Below are positions 1-6,777 of a stretch of 64,000 bases of DNA, in pieces (positions within the stretch are counted from its first letter, which is position 1; each line of letters begins with the position of its first letter). The position numbers and the translations under genes are program-made. The stretch is taken from positions 1-64,000 of the forward strand of contig JAUHXR010000010.1 in the NCBI GenBank assembly GCA_030426845.1. Reading direction: 5' to 3'. Source of the stretch: Polyangia bacterium. Lineage in GTDB: Bacteria; Myxococcota_A; Polyangia; Polyangiales; Sandaracinaceae. The notes beneath the pieces were generated by a model. That model saw only the letters and a program-made list of their open reading frames with translations, had not been told where the DNA came from and did not search any database.

Positions 1-811
1 CGAGGGCCCGCGCCCAGTCGAGCGTCTCGGCCACGCTGGGCGTCTTGCGCAGATCGAGCCGCCGCAGCGACTGCACGAAGCGGACGAGCTGCGCGGTGAG
101 CTCGGCCGACGCCTCGGGCACGCGGCGCCGGACGATCGCGAGCTCGCGCGCCTCGGTCGGGAAGTCGAGCACGAGGTGGAGGCAGCGGCGGCGGAGCGCC
201 TCGGTGAGCTCGCGCGTCGCGTTGCTCGTCAACACGACGTACGGGTGTGACCTCGCCTCCAGCGTGCCGAGCTCCGGGACGCTCACCGCGAAGTCGCTGA
301 GCACCTCGAGGAGCATCGCCTCGAGCTCCGGGTCGCCGCGGTCCACCTCGTCGATCAGGAGGACGGCCGGGCGCTCGCTGCGCAGCGCGGCCAGGAGCGG
401 GCGCTCCACGAGGAAGCGCTCGTGGAAGAAGGCCGCGTCGTGGGCCGCCACGCGCTCGACCGCCTGGCTGAGATCCGCTGCGCCCTCCACCGCCCCCGCG
501 AGCGCGTCGCGCACGAGCTGGGTGTAGAGCATCTGCTTGCCGTACTCCCACTCGTAGAGCGCCTTGGTCTCGTCGAGGCCCTCGTAGCACTGGAGCCGCA
601 GCAGCGTCCGGCCGCTCGCGTGGGCGACCGCCTTGGCCAGCTCCGTCTTGCCGACCCCGGGCGGGCCCTCGATGAGGAGCGGCCGGCCGAGCATCCCGGC
701 GAGCCACGTGACGACGCGCGTGTCGTCGTCCGCGAGGTAGCCCGCCTCTTCGAGACCGCGCGCCGTCTCCTCGAGCGTCGCGAACGGGGGGCTCGGAGGG
801 GGCGCGCTCAT
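1..811 (-). CDS. MoxR-family AAA+ ATPase, C-terminus cut by window edge
   Basis: This gene reads leftward off the window, so about 270 N-terminal residues are visible. The ATG at 811 opens MSAPPPSPPF. A Walker A loop (GPPGVGKTE) follows near residue 50, then the subfamily signature LQCYEGLDETKALYEWEY and a Walker B segment (LLIDEVDRGD). A sensor-1-like VLTSNATREL lies further on. This order is typical of MoxR/CoxD ATPases, which act as chaperones or metal-insertion motors, usually with a VWA-domain partner encoded next door. Such a partner would lie beyond the left edge. A GATAGG hexamer 7 bases before the ATG, with no ribosome-binding site, suggests a leaderless transcript. Family assignment is firm; the client protein is unknown. 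Confidence 0.88.
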   Translation of the reverse strand, partial: MSAPPPSPPFATLEETARGLEEAGYLADDDTRVVTWLAGMLGRPLLIEGPPGVGKTELAKAVAHASGRTLLRLQCYEGLDETKALYEWEYGKQMLYTQLVRDALAGAVEGAADLSQAVERVAAHDAAFFHERFLVERPLLAALRSERPAVLLIDEVDRGDPELEAMLLEVLSDFAVSVPELGTLEARSHPYVVLTSNATRELTEALRRRCLHLVLDFPTEARELAIVRRRVPEASAELTAQLVRFVQSLRRLDLRKTPSVAETLDWARAL

Positions 812-818
812 GCCGGGA

Positions 819-824
819 CCTATC
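819..824 (-). promoter_or_regulatory. Putative -10 box of the MoxR gene (leaderless geometry)
   Basis: On the minus strand GATAGG is followed by 7 bases and the ATG at 811. No Shine-Dalgarno sequence lies between, so transcription would start at or next to the start codon. Confidence 0.4.
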
Positions 825-860
825 ACGCTCGCCCGAGCCGCGCACCGCGGAGGTCGCGGT

Positions 861-1643
861 CTACTCCAGCAGGATGCGGACCACCGCGGCCACGTCCTCG
901 GCGGTCGCCTTCGGCCCGCAGCACACCCACTCCGGTGGCATGGCCGTCCCGAGCCGGGCCAGGTGCTGCTCGAGGTCGCCGCGCTCTCCCCAGAGCACCG
1001 CCCGCGCGTCCTTGGGCATCTCGGGGGCGAGGGCGACCAGCGTCTCCACGCTCACCGCGGGGCGCCGGCAGTCGACCACCACGAGGCCGTCCCGCTGATC
1101 GATGTTCTCGAGCACCTCGAGGGCGTCGCGGACCGGCTCCACCAGCGCCACGCCGGCCATCCAGCGGCTCATCTCGCTCACGCTCGCCGGGTCCATGGTC
1201 GCGACGAGGACCCGATGCAGCTCGAGGGGCTCGGGGGCGGTCGCGCGCCAGCGTCGCCGACCGCTCGTGCGCGCGGTCGGCTCCGGCGGCTCGTCCTCCT
1301 CGATCGTCAGCTCGGGGAAGTCCGAGCCCGCGGGCGGGGTGCTCGGCCGGATCTCGGTGACCTCGGCGCTGCGGAGCATGACGACGAGCGGCTCGAGGTC
1401 ATGGCGGATCGTCTCGGCCGTCTCCACCCCGAGCATCTGCTCGCACGCGCGCCGGAGCGCCCCGTCGACGAACTCGCGCAGCGGCTCGCCCCGCTCGGGC
1501 ACCGCGTCGAGCCGGGCCCAGCGCATCGCCAGCTCGAGGACGGCCGCGCGGATCTTCGGCACCGCGTAGGCGTCCACCGCCTCCGCGATCGTGCGCTCCA
1601 CCAGGCTGGCGGGCGCGGTCCTATCCACGCTCAGTCCGTTCAT
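861..1643 (-). CDS. Hypothetical protein with C-terminal receiver-like domain
   Basis: The 260-residue protein has a helical N-terminal part (about 1-110), an acidic proline-rich linker (about 115-150) and a C-terminal alpha/beta part. The C-terminal part reads like a two-component receiver: HRVLVATMD, then GLVVVDCRRP, where the Asp sits at the expected phosphoacceptor position, then ARAVLWGE. The acidic pair normally found after strand 1 is reduced and the usual KP motif is absent, so phosphorylation is doubtful. It lies upstream of the MoxR gene on the same strand, 49 bases away, and diverges from feoA. The function is not recognised; it could be a degenerate response regulator peculiar to myxobacteria. 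Confidence 0.65.
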   Translation of the reverse strand: MNGLSVDRTAPASLVERTIAEAVDAYAVPKIRAAVLELAMRWARLDAVPERGEPLREFVDGALRRACEQMLGVETAETIRHDLEPLVVMLRSAEVTEIRPSTPPAGSDFPELTIEEDEPPEPTARTSGRRRWRATAPEPLELHRVLVATMDPASVSEMSRWMAGVALVEPVRDALEVLENIDQRDGLVVVDCRRPAVSVETLVALAPEMPKDARAVLWGERGDLEQHLARLGTAMPPEWVCCGPKATAEDVAAVVRILLE

Positions 1644-1712
1644 CGGGGAAACTTGTGGAGTTCATGTAATCACGAGAGTGGCCGAACACCAAATCCCGCG
1701 AAGCGGGGGGGT

Positions 1713-1746
1713 TTGCTTCTCTGTTGAAATTGATTATCACTCGCTG
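1713..1746 (+). promoter_or_regulatory. Putative feoA promoter
   Basis: TTGCTT (1713-1718), a 16-base spacer and TATCAC (1735-1740) resemble -35 and -10 elements. The -10 hexamer ends 6 bases before the feoA ATG, so the mRNA would be leaderless. The Fur-like box overlaps the -10 element. Confidence 0.45.
1725..1739 (+). promoter_or_regulatory. Fur-box-like operator upstream of feoA
   Basis: TGAAATTGATTATCA matches the 7-1-7 Fur consensus (TGATAAT-N-ATTATCA) at all but two positions of the two heptamers. It stands out as AT-rich DNA in a GC-rich window. It covers the presumed -10 element and ends 7 bases before the feoA ATG. Occupancy by an iron-loaded Fur protein would block RNA polymerase, the usual control of feo operons. 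Confidence 0.65.
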
Positions 1747-2037
1747 ATGGGCGACCTGCACCGCTCGCTCGCGGAGCTCCCGATCGGCGCCGAGGGTACC
1801 GTAGTCGCGGTGCGTTGCTCACGTCCCGTCGCGCGCCGGCTGATGGAGATGGGCCTCCTCCCCGGGACCCGCGTGGCGGTCGTCCGGGTCGCGCCGCTCG
1901 GCGACCCGCTGGAGCTGCGCCTGCGCGGCTACGCCCTGAGCATCCGCCGGCAGGAGGCGGCCGCGGTGATGCTCGAGGACGTGCGGGTCGCGGCGCCCGT
2001 GGCCACGCGCGCCCGGGCCGCGTCGGATCCCCGATGA
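1747..2037 (+). CDS. feoA: FeoA, ferrous iron transport accessory protein
   Basis: This is a 96-residue SH3-like cytoplasmic protein. Diagnostic features are the N-terminal SLAELPIGAEGTVVAV, the stretch RRLMEMGLLPGTRVAVVRVAPLGDP and the closing strand RGYALSIRRQEA, which together match FeoA. It is thought to bind and modulate FeoB during Fe(II) import. The ATG at 1747 is preferred because homology begins there and it sits 6 bases after a -10-like hexamer; upstream in-frame codons read through the operator. The stop overlaps the feoB start in an ATGA arrangement, so the two are translationally coupled. The C-terminus carries about 15 extra, basic, alanine-rich residues. Confidence 0.9.
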   Translation: MGDLHRSLAELPIGAEGTVVAVRCSRPVARRLMEMGLLPGTRVAVVRVAPLGDPLELRLRGYALSIRRQEAAAVMLEDVRVAAPVATRARAASDPR

Positions 2038-4214
2038 CCTCGGACGCGGGCTCGATCCGGATCGCGCTGGCGGGCAACCCCAACGCGGGCAAGACGACGC
2101 TCTTCAACGCGCTGACGGGCGCGAGCGGGCGCACCGGGAACTACCCCGGCATCACCGTCGACGTGAGCCGCGGCACGTGGCGCCTCGGTGGGCGCAAGGT
2201 GGAGGTCCTGGACATCCCCGGGACCTACTCGCTCAGCGCGCGCTCGCCCGAGGAGCGGGTGGCGGTCGACGCGGTCATCCCGCCGGCGGGGGACGGCCCG
2301 GAGCTCGTGGTCGTGGTGGTCGACGCCACCGCGCTCGCGCGGCACCTCTACCTCGCGGTCCAGGTCGTCGAGACCGGGCGGCCGGTGGTGCTCGCCCTCA
2401 ACATGATGGACGAGGCGGCCCAGCTCGGGGTCGACGTCGACGTGGCCGCGCTCGAGGCGCGCCTGGGGGTCCCGGTGGTCCCGGTGGTCGCCAAACGCGG
2501 GGAGGGCGTCGACGCGCTCGGCGCGGCGATCGAGCGGGCGCTCGAGGGGCACGAGACCCGGCCGCCCGAGGTGGTGAGCGACGCGCTCGCGCCGCTCGTC
2601 GGGCGGGTGGAGGCGGTGCTCGAGGCCGAGCGGCCGGCGGACGACGCGACCGAGCGGCGCGCGCGGGCGCTCTGGGCGTTGCTGTCGCTCGGCGACGACG
2701 AGCTCGATGTTACGCCGGCGCTCCGCGACGCGGTCGACGAGGCGCACCGAGAGGCCGAGGCGGCGGAGCGCGACCTCGACGAGGAGATCATCGCCGCGCG
2801 CTACGCCCGGATCGACGCGTGGGTCGGCGACGCGGTGCGCCGCCCCGAGGTCGACGCCCGCGCGCGCCTGGCCGATCGAGTCGACGGAGTGCTGACCCAC
2901 CCGGTGCTCGGCATCGCGATCTTCGCGGCGGTGATGTTCCTCCTCTTCGAGGCCCTGTTCGCGTGGTCCGACCCGTTCATCTCGCTGATCGAGGCGGGGG
3001 TCGGTGGCCTGCAGGAGCTGGCCGTCGCGGTCCTCCCCCCCGGGCCCCTGCAGGGCCTGGTGGTGGACGGGATGATCGCGGGGGTCGGCAACGTCGTCGT
3101 CTTCGTCCCGCAGATCGCGATGCTCTTCGTGTTCATCACGATCCTCGAGGACAGCGGCTACCTCGCGCGCGTCGCCTTCGTGATCGATCGCGTGATGCGC
3201 GGCGTCGGCCTCCACGGCAAGGCCTTCGTCCCGCTGCTGAGCGGCTTCGCCTGCGCGATCCCCGCGGTGATGGCGACGCGCACCATCCAGAGCCGGCGCG
3301 ACCGGATCCTCACCATGATGGTGGTCCCGCTCATGAGCTGCTCGGCGCGGCTGCCCGTCTATGCGCTGGTGATCGCCGTGGTCTTCGACGCCGACCGGCG
3401 GGTGTTCGGCGTGCTGTCGGTGGGCGCGCTCGCGCTCTTCGCGATGTACGCGCTCAGCGTGATCACGAGCCTCGGCGCGGCCGCGGTGCTCCGCCGCACC
3501 GTGCTGAAGGGACCGCGCCCGCCGCTCGTCCTCGAGCTGCCGCCGTACCGCTGGCCGACGACCCGCAACGTCTTGACCGCGGTGTGGGGTCGGACGCGCG
3601 CGTTCCTCGTGGACGCGGGCACGATCATCCTCGCGATCACGATCGTCCTCTGGGCGCTCCTGTCGTACCCGAACGACGAGGCGGCGGAGGCCCGGTTCGA
3701 GGCCGAGCGCGCGGAGGCAGCGGAGCAGCTCGAGGGCGACGCCGCGGAGGAGGCGATCGCGGCAATCGACGCGCGCGAGGCGGAGCACGCGCTGCGCGTG
3801 TCGTACGCGGGGCGCCTCGGCCACGCGATCGAGCCGGCGATCGAGCCGCTCGGGTTCGACTGGCGGATCGGCATCGGGCTCATCGGATCGTTCGCCGCGC
3901 GCGAGGTCCTGGTGAGCACGCTGGGGATCGTCTGGGGCATCGGCGACGACGCGGACGAGGAGTCGGTCCCGCTGCGCGAGGCCCTGCAGGAGGCGACCCG
4001 CGACGACGGCTCGCCGCTGATGACCCCGTTGAGCGGCCTCGCGCTGATGGTCTTCTTCGTCCTCGCCGCGCAGTGCATGAGCACGATCGCGGTGGTCAAG
4101 CGCGAGAGCGGCGGCTGGCGCTGGCCGGTCTTCATGGTCGTCTACATGACCGCGCTCGCCTACGTGGCCGCGCTCGTGACCTACCAGGGCGGCCAGCTCC
4201 TGGGGTTCACGTGA
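2034..4214 (+). CDS. feoB: FeoB, GTP-dependent ferrous iron transporter
   Basis: The 726-residue protein has an N-terminal G domain and a membrane transporter domain. G1 is GNPNAGKTT at residues 14-22, G3 is DIPG near residue 62 and G4 is NMMD at 123-126, so GTP binding is intact. A helical GDI-like linker (about 210-285) precedes the membrane part, which contains the Gate motifs, for example a segment with LSGFACAIPAVMATR and the repeated SCSARLPVYALVI. A charged alanine/glutamate-rich insertion lies near residues 550-590. It imports Fe(II) across the inner membrane. Coupled to feoA upstream and to a small membrane protein downstream by start/stop overlaps. Length is close to the family norm (about 770 in E. 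coli). Confidence 0.96.
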   Translation: MTSDAGSIRIALAGNPNAGKTTLFNALTGASGRTGNYPGITVDVSRGTWRLGGRKVEVLDIPGTYSLSARSPEERVAVDAVIPPAGDGPELVVVVVDATALARHLYLAVQVVETGRPVVLALNMMDEAAQLGVDVDVAALEARLGVPVVPVVAKRGEGVDALGAAIERALEGHETRPPEVVSDALAPLVGRVEAVLEAERPADDATERRARALWALLSLGDDELDVTPALRDAVDEAHREAEAAERDLDEEIIAARYARIDAWVGDAVRRPEVDARARLADRVDGVLTHPVLGIAIFAAVMFLLFEALFAWSDPFISLIEAGVGGLQELAVAVLPPGPLQGLVVDGMIAGVGNVVVFVPQIAMLFVFITILEDSGYLARVAFVIDRVMRGVGLHGKAFVPLLSGFACAIPAVMATRTIQSRRDRILTMMVVPLMSCSARLPVYALVIAVVFDADRRVFGVLSVGALALFAMYALSVITSLGAAAVLRRTVLKGPRPPLVLELPPYRWPTTRNVLTAVWGRTRAFLVDAGTIILAITIVLWALLSYPNDEAAEARFEAERAEAAEQLEGDAAEEAIAAIDAREAEHALRVSYAGRLGHAIEPAIEPLGFDWRIGIGLIGSFAAREVLVSTLGIVWGIGDDADEESVPLREALQEATRDDGSPLMTPLSGLALMVFFVLAAQCMSTIAVVKRESGGWRWPVFMVVYMTALAYVAALVTYQGGQLLGFT

Positions 4215-4366
4215 GCTGGGAGGCCGTGACCTGGCAGGAGGTGGCGGTCGCGCTGATCGTCTTCGCCGCGGTCGGGTTCCTCGTCTGGAAGATCGCGGGG
4301 CCGACCCGCCGCCCTCGCAAGCCCGACGTCGCGGCCCGGGACCTCGTGCGGCGCCATCGGGACTGA
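4211..4366 (+). CDS. Small single-pass membrane protein coupled to feoB
   Basis: A 51-residue protein starts at GTG 4211, overlapping the feoB stop (GTGA). One hydrophobic helix (about residues 10-26, VAVALIVFAAVGFLVWKI) is followed by a strongly basic tail rich in Arg and Lys, giving an N-out/C-in prediction. Many feo operons carry a small FeoB-associated membrane protein at this position with a Cys-rich tail. This one has no cysteine, so it cannot bind a metal in that way. A structural or assembly role for FeoB is inferred from coupling only. Confidence 0.6.
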   Translation: MSWEAVTWQEVAVALIVFAAVGFLVWKIAGPTRRPRKPDVAARDLVRRHRD

Positions 4367-4389
4367 GGGAGGCGCGCGGCCCCGACGCG

Positions 4390-4395
4390 TAGAAT
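4390..4395 (+). promoter_or_regulatory. Putative -10 box (TAGAAT) of the 4403 gene
   Basis: TAGAAT is followed by seven bases and the ATG at 4403, with no ribosome-binding site in between. The same hexamer appears 5 bases before the response regulator start at 33932. Confidence 0.5.
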
Positions 4396-4402
4396 GCCGC
4401 CG

Positions 4403-5203
4403 ATGGGGATCCGCATCGAACGGACGCGCGAGTGGCGCATCGACGACTCGGTCGTGTCCCTCGGCTCGGGGGGCATGTTCAAGCTCAAGGTCGACGTGGA
4501 CGGGCGCGCCGAGGCGATCCTCCCGGTCGGCGTCCAGGGCCGCTTCGTGATCCCGTGGAAGCGCAAGCGGGTCGAGCTGCGCCTGGTCGGTCCCAGCAAC
4601 GGCATCGAGGGCCTGCTCTTCGTCGACGATCTGCTCGTCGCCCCGTCCAAGGAGGCGCCGGTCCTCGGTGACAAGACGAAGTGCAAGGCCCACGGGAAGG
4701 AGACCCGCCGCCGCTGCCCCTCGTGCGACGACGTCGTCTGCGCGCGCGACCTCTCGGTCGACGGGGTCCGGTGCGAGGCGTGCTTCGCGACCGCAGGGGA
4801 GGCGGCCCGGTCCAACCGTCGGCGTGGCTGGTTCCTTGGCGCCGGCGCCCTGCTGCTCCTCGCGTTGATCGGGTTCTTTCTCGGTACGCAGGGCGTCGCG
4901 AGCGACTTCCTGCCGCGGATCGCGGGCGCCTTCATCGCCGGCGCGATCCTCATGGCGTTCACCGGGTTCCGTCAGAAGGACGGCGCGGGCTTCGGAGCGT
5001 TCGGCGAGCGCCTCGCGATCACAGAGGACCCGCAGATCGTCGGGGCGCGGTGCCCGGACTGCAAGAAGAAGGTCAGCCGCGCGCGCGATGGAGAGGTGTG
5101 CGAGGGCTGCGAGCGCGCGGTGCACGCCGCCTGCCTCGAAGCGCACGCCTGCCGGCCGGCCAAGCGCGGCCCCGACTGGGCCGCGATCCGCGCCGACGCC
5201 TGA
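4403..5203 (+). CDS. Membrane protein with two zinc-finger-like cysteine clusters
   Basis: The 266-residue protein begins with a beta-rich domain (about 1-90). A Cys/His cluster follows near 95-135 (CKAH, CPSC, CARDL, CEAC; B-box- or LIM-like). Two hydrophobic helices lie at about 145-165 and 172-190. The C-terminal cluster (CPDCKKK, CEGCERAVHAACLEAHAC) resembles a RING/PHD finger. Both clusters would face the same side of the membrane, presumably the cytoplasm. The ATG at 4403 is chosen over 4394 because the latter lies inside the TAGAAT hexamer. No known function; metal binding is inferred from the cysteine spacing. Confidence 0.75.
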   Translation: MGIRIERTREWRIDDSVVSLGSGGMFKLKVDVDGRAEAILPVGVQGRFVIPWKRKRVELRLVGPSNGIEGLLFVDDLLVAPSKEAPVLGDKTKCKAHGKETRRRCPSCDDVVCARDLSVDGVRCEACFATAGEAARSNRRRGWFLGAGALLLLALIGFFLGTQGVASDFLPRIAGAFIAGAILMAFTGFRQKDGAGFGAFGERLAITEDPQIVGARCPDCKKKVSRARDGEVCEGCERAVHAACLEAHACRPAKRGPDWAAIRADA

Positions 5204-5243
5204 CCCGGGTTGCGCTCGGCCCGCGGTGCGCCATGACCGAGTC

Positions 5244-5954
5244 ATGCGCCACCCCATCGAGGCCCGCTGGCCTTTCGCCGACCCCGACAAGCTCCAGCTC
5301 TTCTCCTTCCCCACCCCGAACGGGGTGAAGGTGGGGGCCGCGCTGGAGGAGCTCGGCCTCCCGTACGAGGCCCACGTCGTCCACATCGGCAAGGGCGACC
5401 AGCACACCGAGGAGTTCCGCGCGCTGAGCCCGAACGGGAAGATCCCGGTCATCTTCGACCCGCACGGGCCGGGCGGCGAGCCGATGGGGGTGATGGAGTC
5501 GGGCGCGATCTTGCTCTACCTCGCGGACAAGGCCGGAGCGCTCGTCCCGACCGATCCGCGTGGTCGGCTCGAGTGCCTTCAGTGGATGCTCTTCCAGGTC
5601 GGCCACGTCGGCCCGATGTTCGGGCAGTTCGGGCACTTCCTCCGGCTCGACCCCGAGGTCTGCGATCACCCGTACCCGCGCGAGCGCTACACCGCGGAGT
5701 GCAAGCGCCTGCTGACGGTGCTCGAGGGACGCCTCGCGGGCCGCGCGTACCTGATGGGCGACGACTACTCGATCGCCGACCTGATGATCTGGCCCTGGCT
5801 CAACGGCGCGGTGACCTTCTACAAGGCCGACGAGACGCTCGAGATGCGCGCCCAGACGGCGACCTGGGACTGGCTCCAGCGCTGCCTGGCCCGGCCCGCC
5901 TCGCAGCGCGGGCTCGAGGTCGCGAGCCCGCCGAAGTCGTCGAGCGCCGAGTAG
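5244..5954 (+). CDS. Glutathione S-transferase, YfcG/YghU (Nu-class) type
   Basis: A 236-residue cytosolic enzyme. The thioredoxin-fold half holds FPTPNGVKV, where the Thr and Asn match the residues that Nu-class enzymes use to hold glutathione. NGKIPVI follows with its cis-proline, then ESGAILLYLADK. The helical half contains QWMLFQVGHVGPMFGQ and YSIADLMIWPW, as in YfcG and YghU. These enzymes act as disulfide-bond reductases and organic peroxidases using two glutathione molecules. The ATG at 5244 places the motif at the normal distance from the N-terminus. It stands alone, convergent with the hemolysin III gene. Confidence 0.9.
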   Translation: MRHPIEARWPFADPDKLQLFSFPTPNGVKVGAALEELGLPYEAHVVHIGKGDQHTEEFRALSPNGKIPVIFDPHGPGGEPMGVMESGAILLYLADKAGALVPTDPRGRLECLQWMLFQVGHVGPMFGQFGHFLRLDPEVCDHPYPRERYTAECKRLLTVLEGRLAGRAYLMGDDYSIADLMIWPWLNGAVTFYKADETLEMRAQTATWDWLQRCLARPASQRGLEVASPPKSSSAE

Positions 5955-5990
5955 CGCCTCAATCCACGCGAGCTCGACCCCAGCCTCGCC

Positions 5991-6698
5991 TCAGGCGAGG
6001 ACCCAGAACGCGATCGCGGCGTAGTGGGCGCCGACCGCGGCGAGCACGAAGGCGTGGAACACCTCGTGGTAGCCGAAGTGCCCCGGCCACGGGTTCGGCC
6101 GCTTGAACGCGTAGGCCAGCGCGCCGATCGTGTAGAGCGCGCCGCCGAGGACGAGCATGCCGAGGCCGGACGCGCCGATCGCGTCCGCGAGGTGCGGGGC
6201 GGCGGGGATCCCCGACCAGCCGACGCAGACGTAGACCAGGGCGCGGACCCACTTGGGCGCGCCCGCCCAGAGCATGGTCACCAGGAAGCCCGCCGCGGCG
6301 ACGCCGAGCGCGAGGTAGAAGTAGGCCTCGAGCCCGCGCCCCTCGAGCGCGATCGCGAAGAGCGGCGCCTCGGTGCCCGTGATCAGCACGAAGATCATCG
6401 CGTGATCGAGCCGCCGGATCCGGCCGTACCAGGCCGGCGACCAGACGACGCGGTGGTAGAGCGCGCTCGTGCCCATGAGCAGGACGACGCTCGCCGCGAA
6501 GGCGAGGGCCGGCCAGCTCCGTGCGGCCGGGTTGAGCGCGATCATCGCCGCGCCCGCGGCCAGGTACCCGAAGAACCCGTAGACGCAGAGCATGCCGCGC
6601 TGGCTCGGGCGATCCTCGGGGGCCGCCTCGTCCGCGCTCAACGCGGGCGCGTCGGGGGCGGGTCGAGACGGCGAGTGGACCTGAGCGACGGAGGCCAC
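5991..6698 (-). CDS. trhA: Hemolysin III / TrhA family (PAQR) membrane protein
   Basis: The 235-residue protein has a charged, proline-rich cytoplasmic N-terminus of about 35 residues and seven hydrophobic helices. The PAQR metal-site residues are present: Ser and His in SALYHR, Asp in LDHAMIF and the two histidines in the final HEVFHAF. Bacterial members maintain membrane fluidity and have been named TrhA or YqfA; the old name hemolysin III comes from Bacillus cereus. The start is GTG 6698, which lies 6 bases after a TACACC hexamer. Convergent with the GST gene; a 7-bp hairpin (5984-6000) spans its stop codon. Confidence 0.9.
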   Translation of the reverse strand: MASVAQVHSPSRPAPDAPALSADEAAPEDRPSQRGMLCVYGFFGYLAAGAAMIALNPAARSWPALAFAASVVLLMGTSALYHRVVWSPAWYGRIRRLDHAMIFVLITGTEAPLFAIALEGRGLEAYFYLALGVAAAGFLVTMLWAGAPKWVRALVYVCVGWSGIPAAPHLADAIGASGLGMLVLGGALYTIGALAYAFKRPNPWPGHFGYHEVFHAFVLAAVGAHYAAIAFWVLA

Positions 6699-6704
6699 GA
6701 TCTA

Positions 6705-6710
6705 GGTGTA
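6705..6710 (-). promoter_or_regulatory. Putative -10 box (TACACC) of the hemolysin III gene
   Basis: The hexamer is followed by 6 bases and the GTG at 6698, with no Shine-Dalgarno sequence. This is the same leaderless geometry as at hemH, ftsE and others in this window. Confidence 0.4.
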
Positions 6711-6777
6711 CCGGATCGCGGGCCCGCGTTCGGTCACGGCTCGGTCATCGTTTCGTGCGTATTCGGTGAGGAGGCCC

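Noticed and set aside
1695-1707. CCCGC-GAA-GCGGG hairpin before feoA as terminator or riboswitch
   Set aside because: The stem is only 5 bp, no plus-strand gene lies upstream, and the feoA start appears to be leaderless downstream of it.
4394-4402. ATG at 4394 as start of the zinc-finger membrane protein
   Set aside because: It lies inside the TAGAAT hexamer, which in other genes of the window stands 5-9 bases before the start; ATG 4403 fits that spacing.
4181-5452. Long minus-strand frame opposite the zinc-finger membrane protein
   Set aside because: Shadow of plus-strand genes that carry membrane helices and cysteine motifs; the minus translation is Arg/Pro/Ser-rich without domains.
5984-6000. 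7-bp hairpin between GST and hemolysin III genes as a terminator
   Set aside because: The loop is the stop codon of the hemolysin III gene, the stem extends into its coding end and no T-run follows on either strand.
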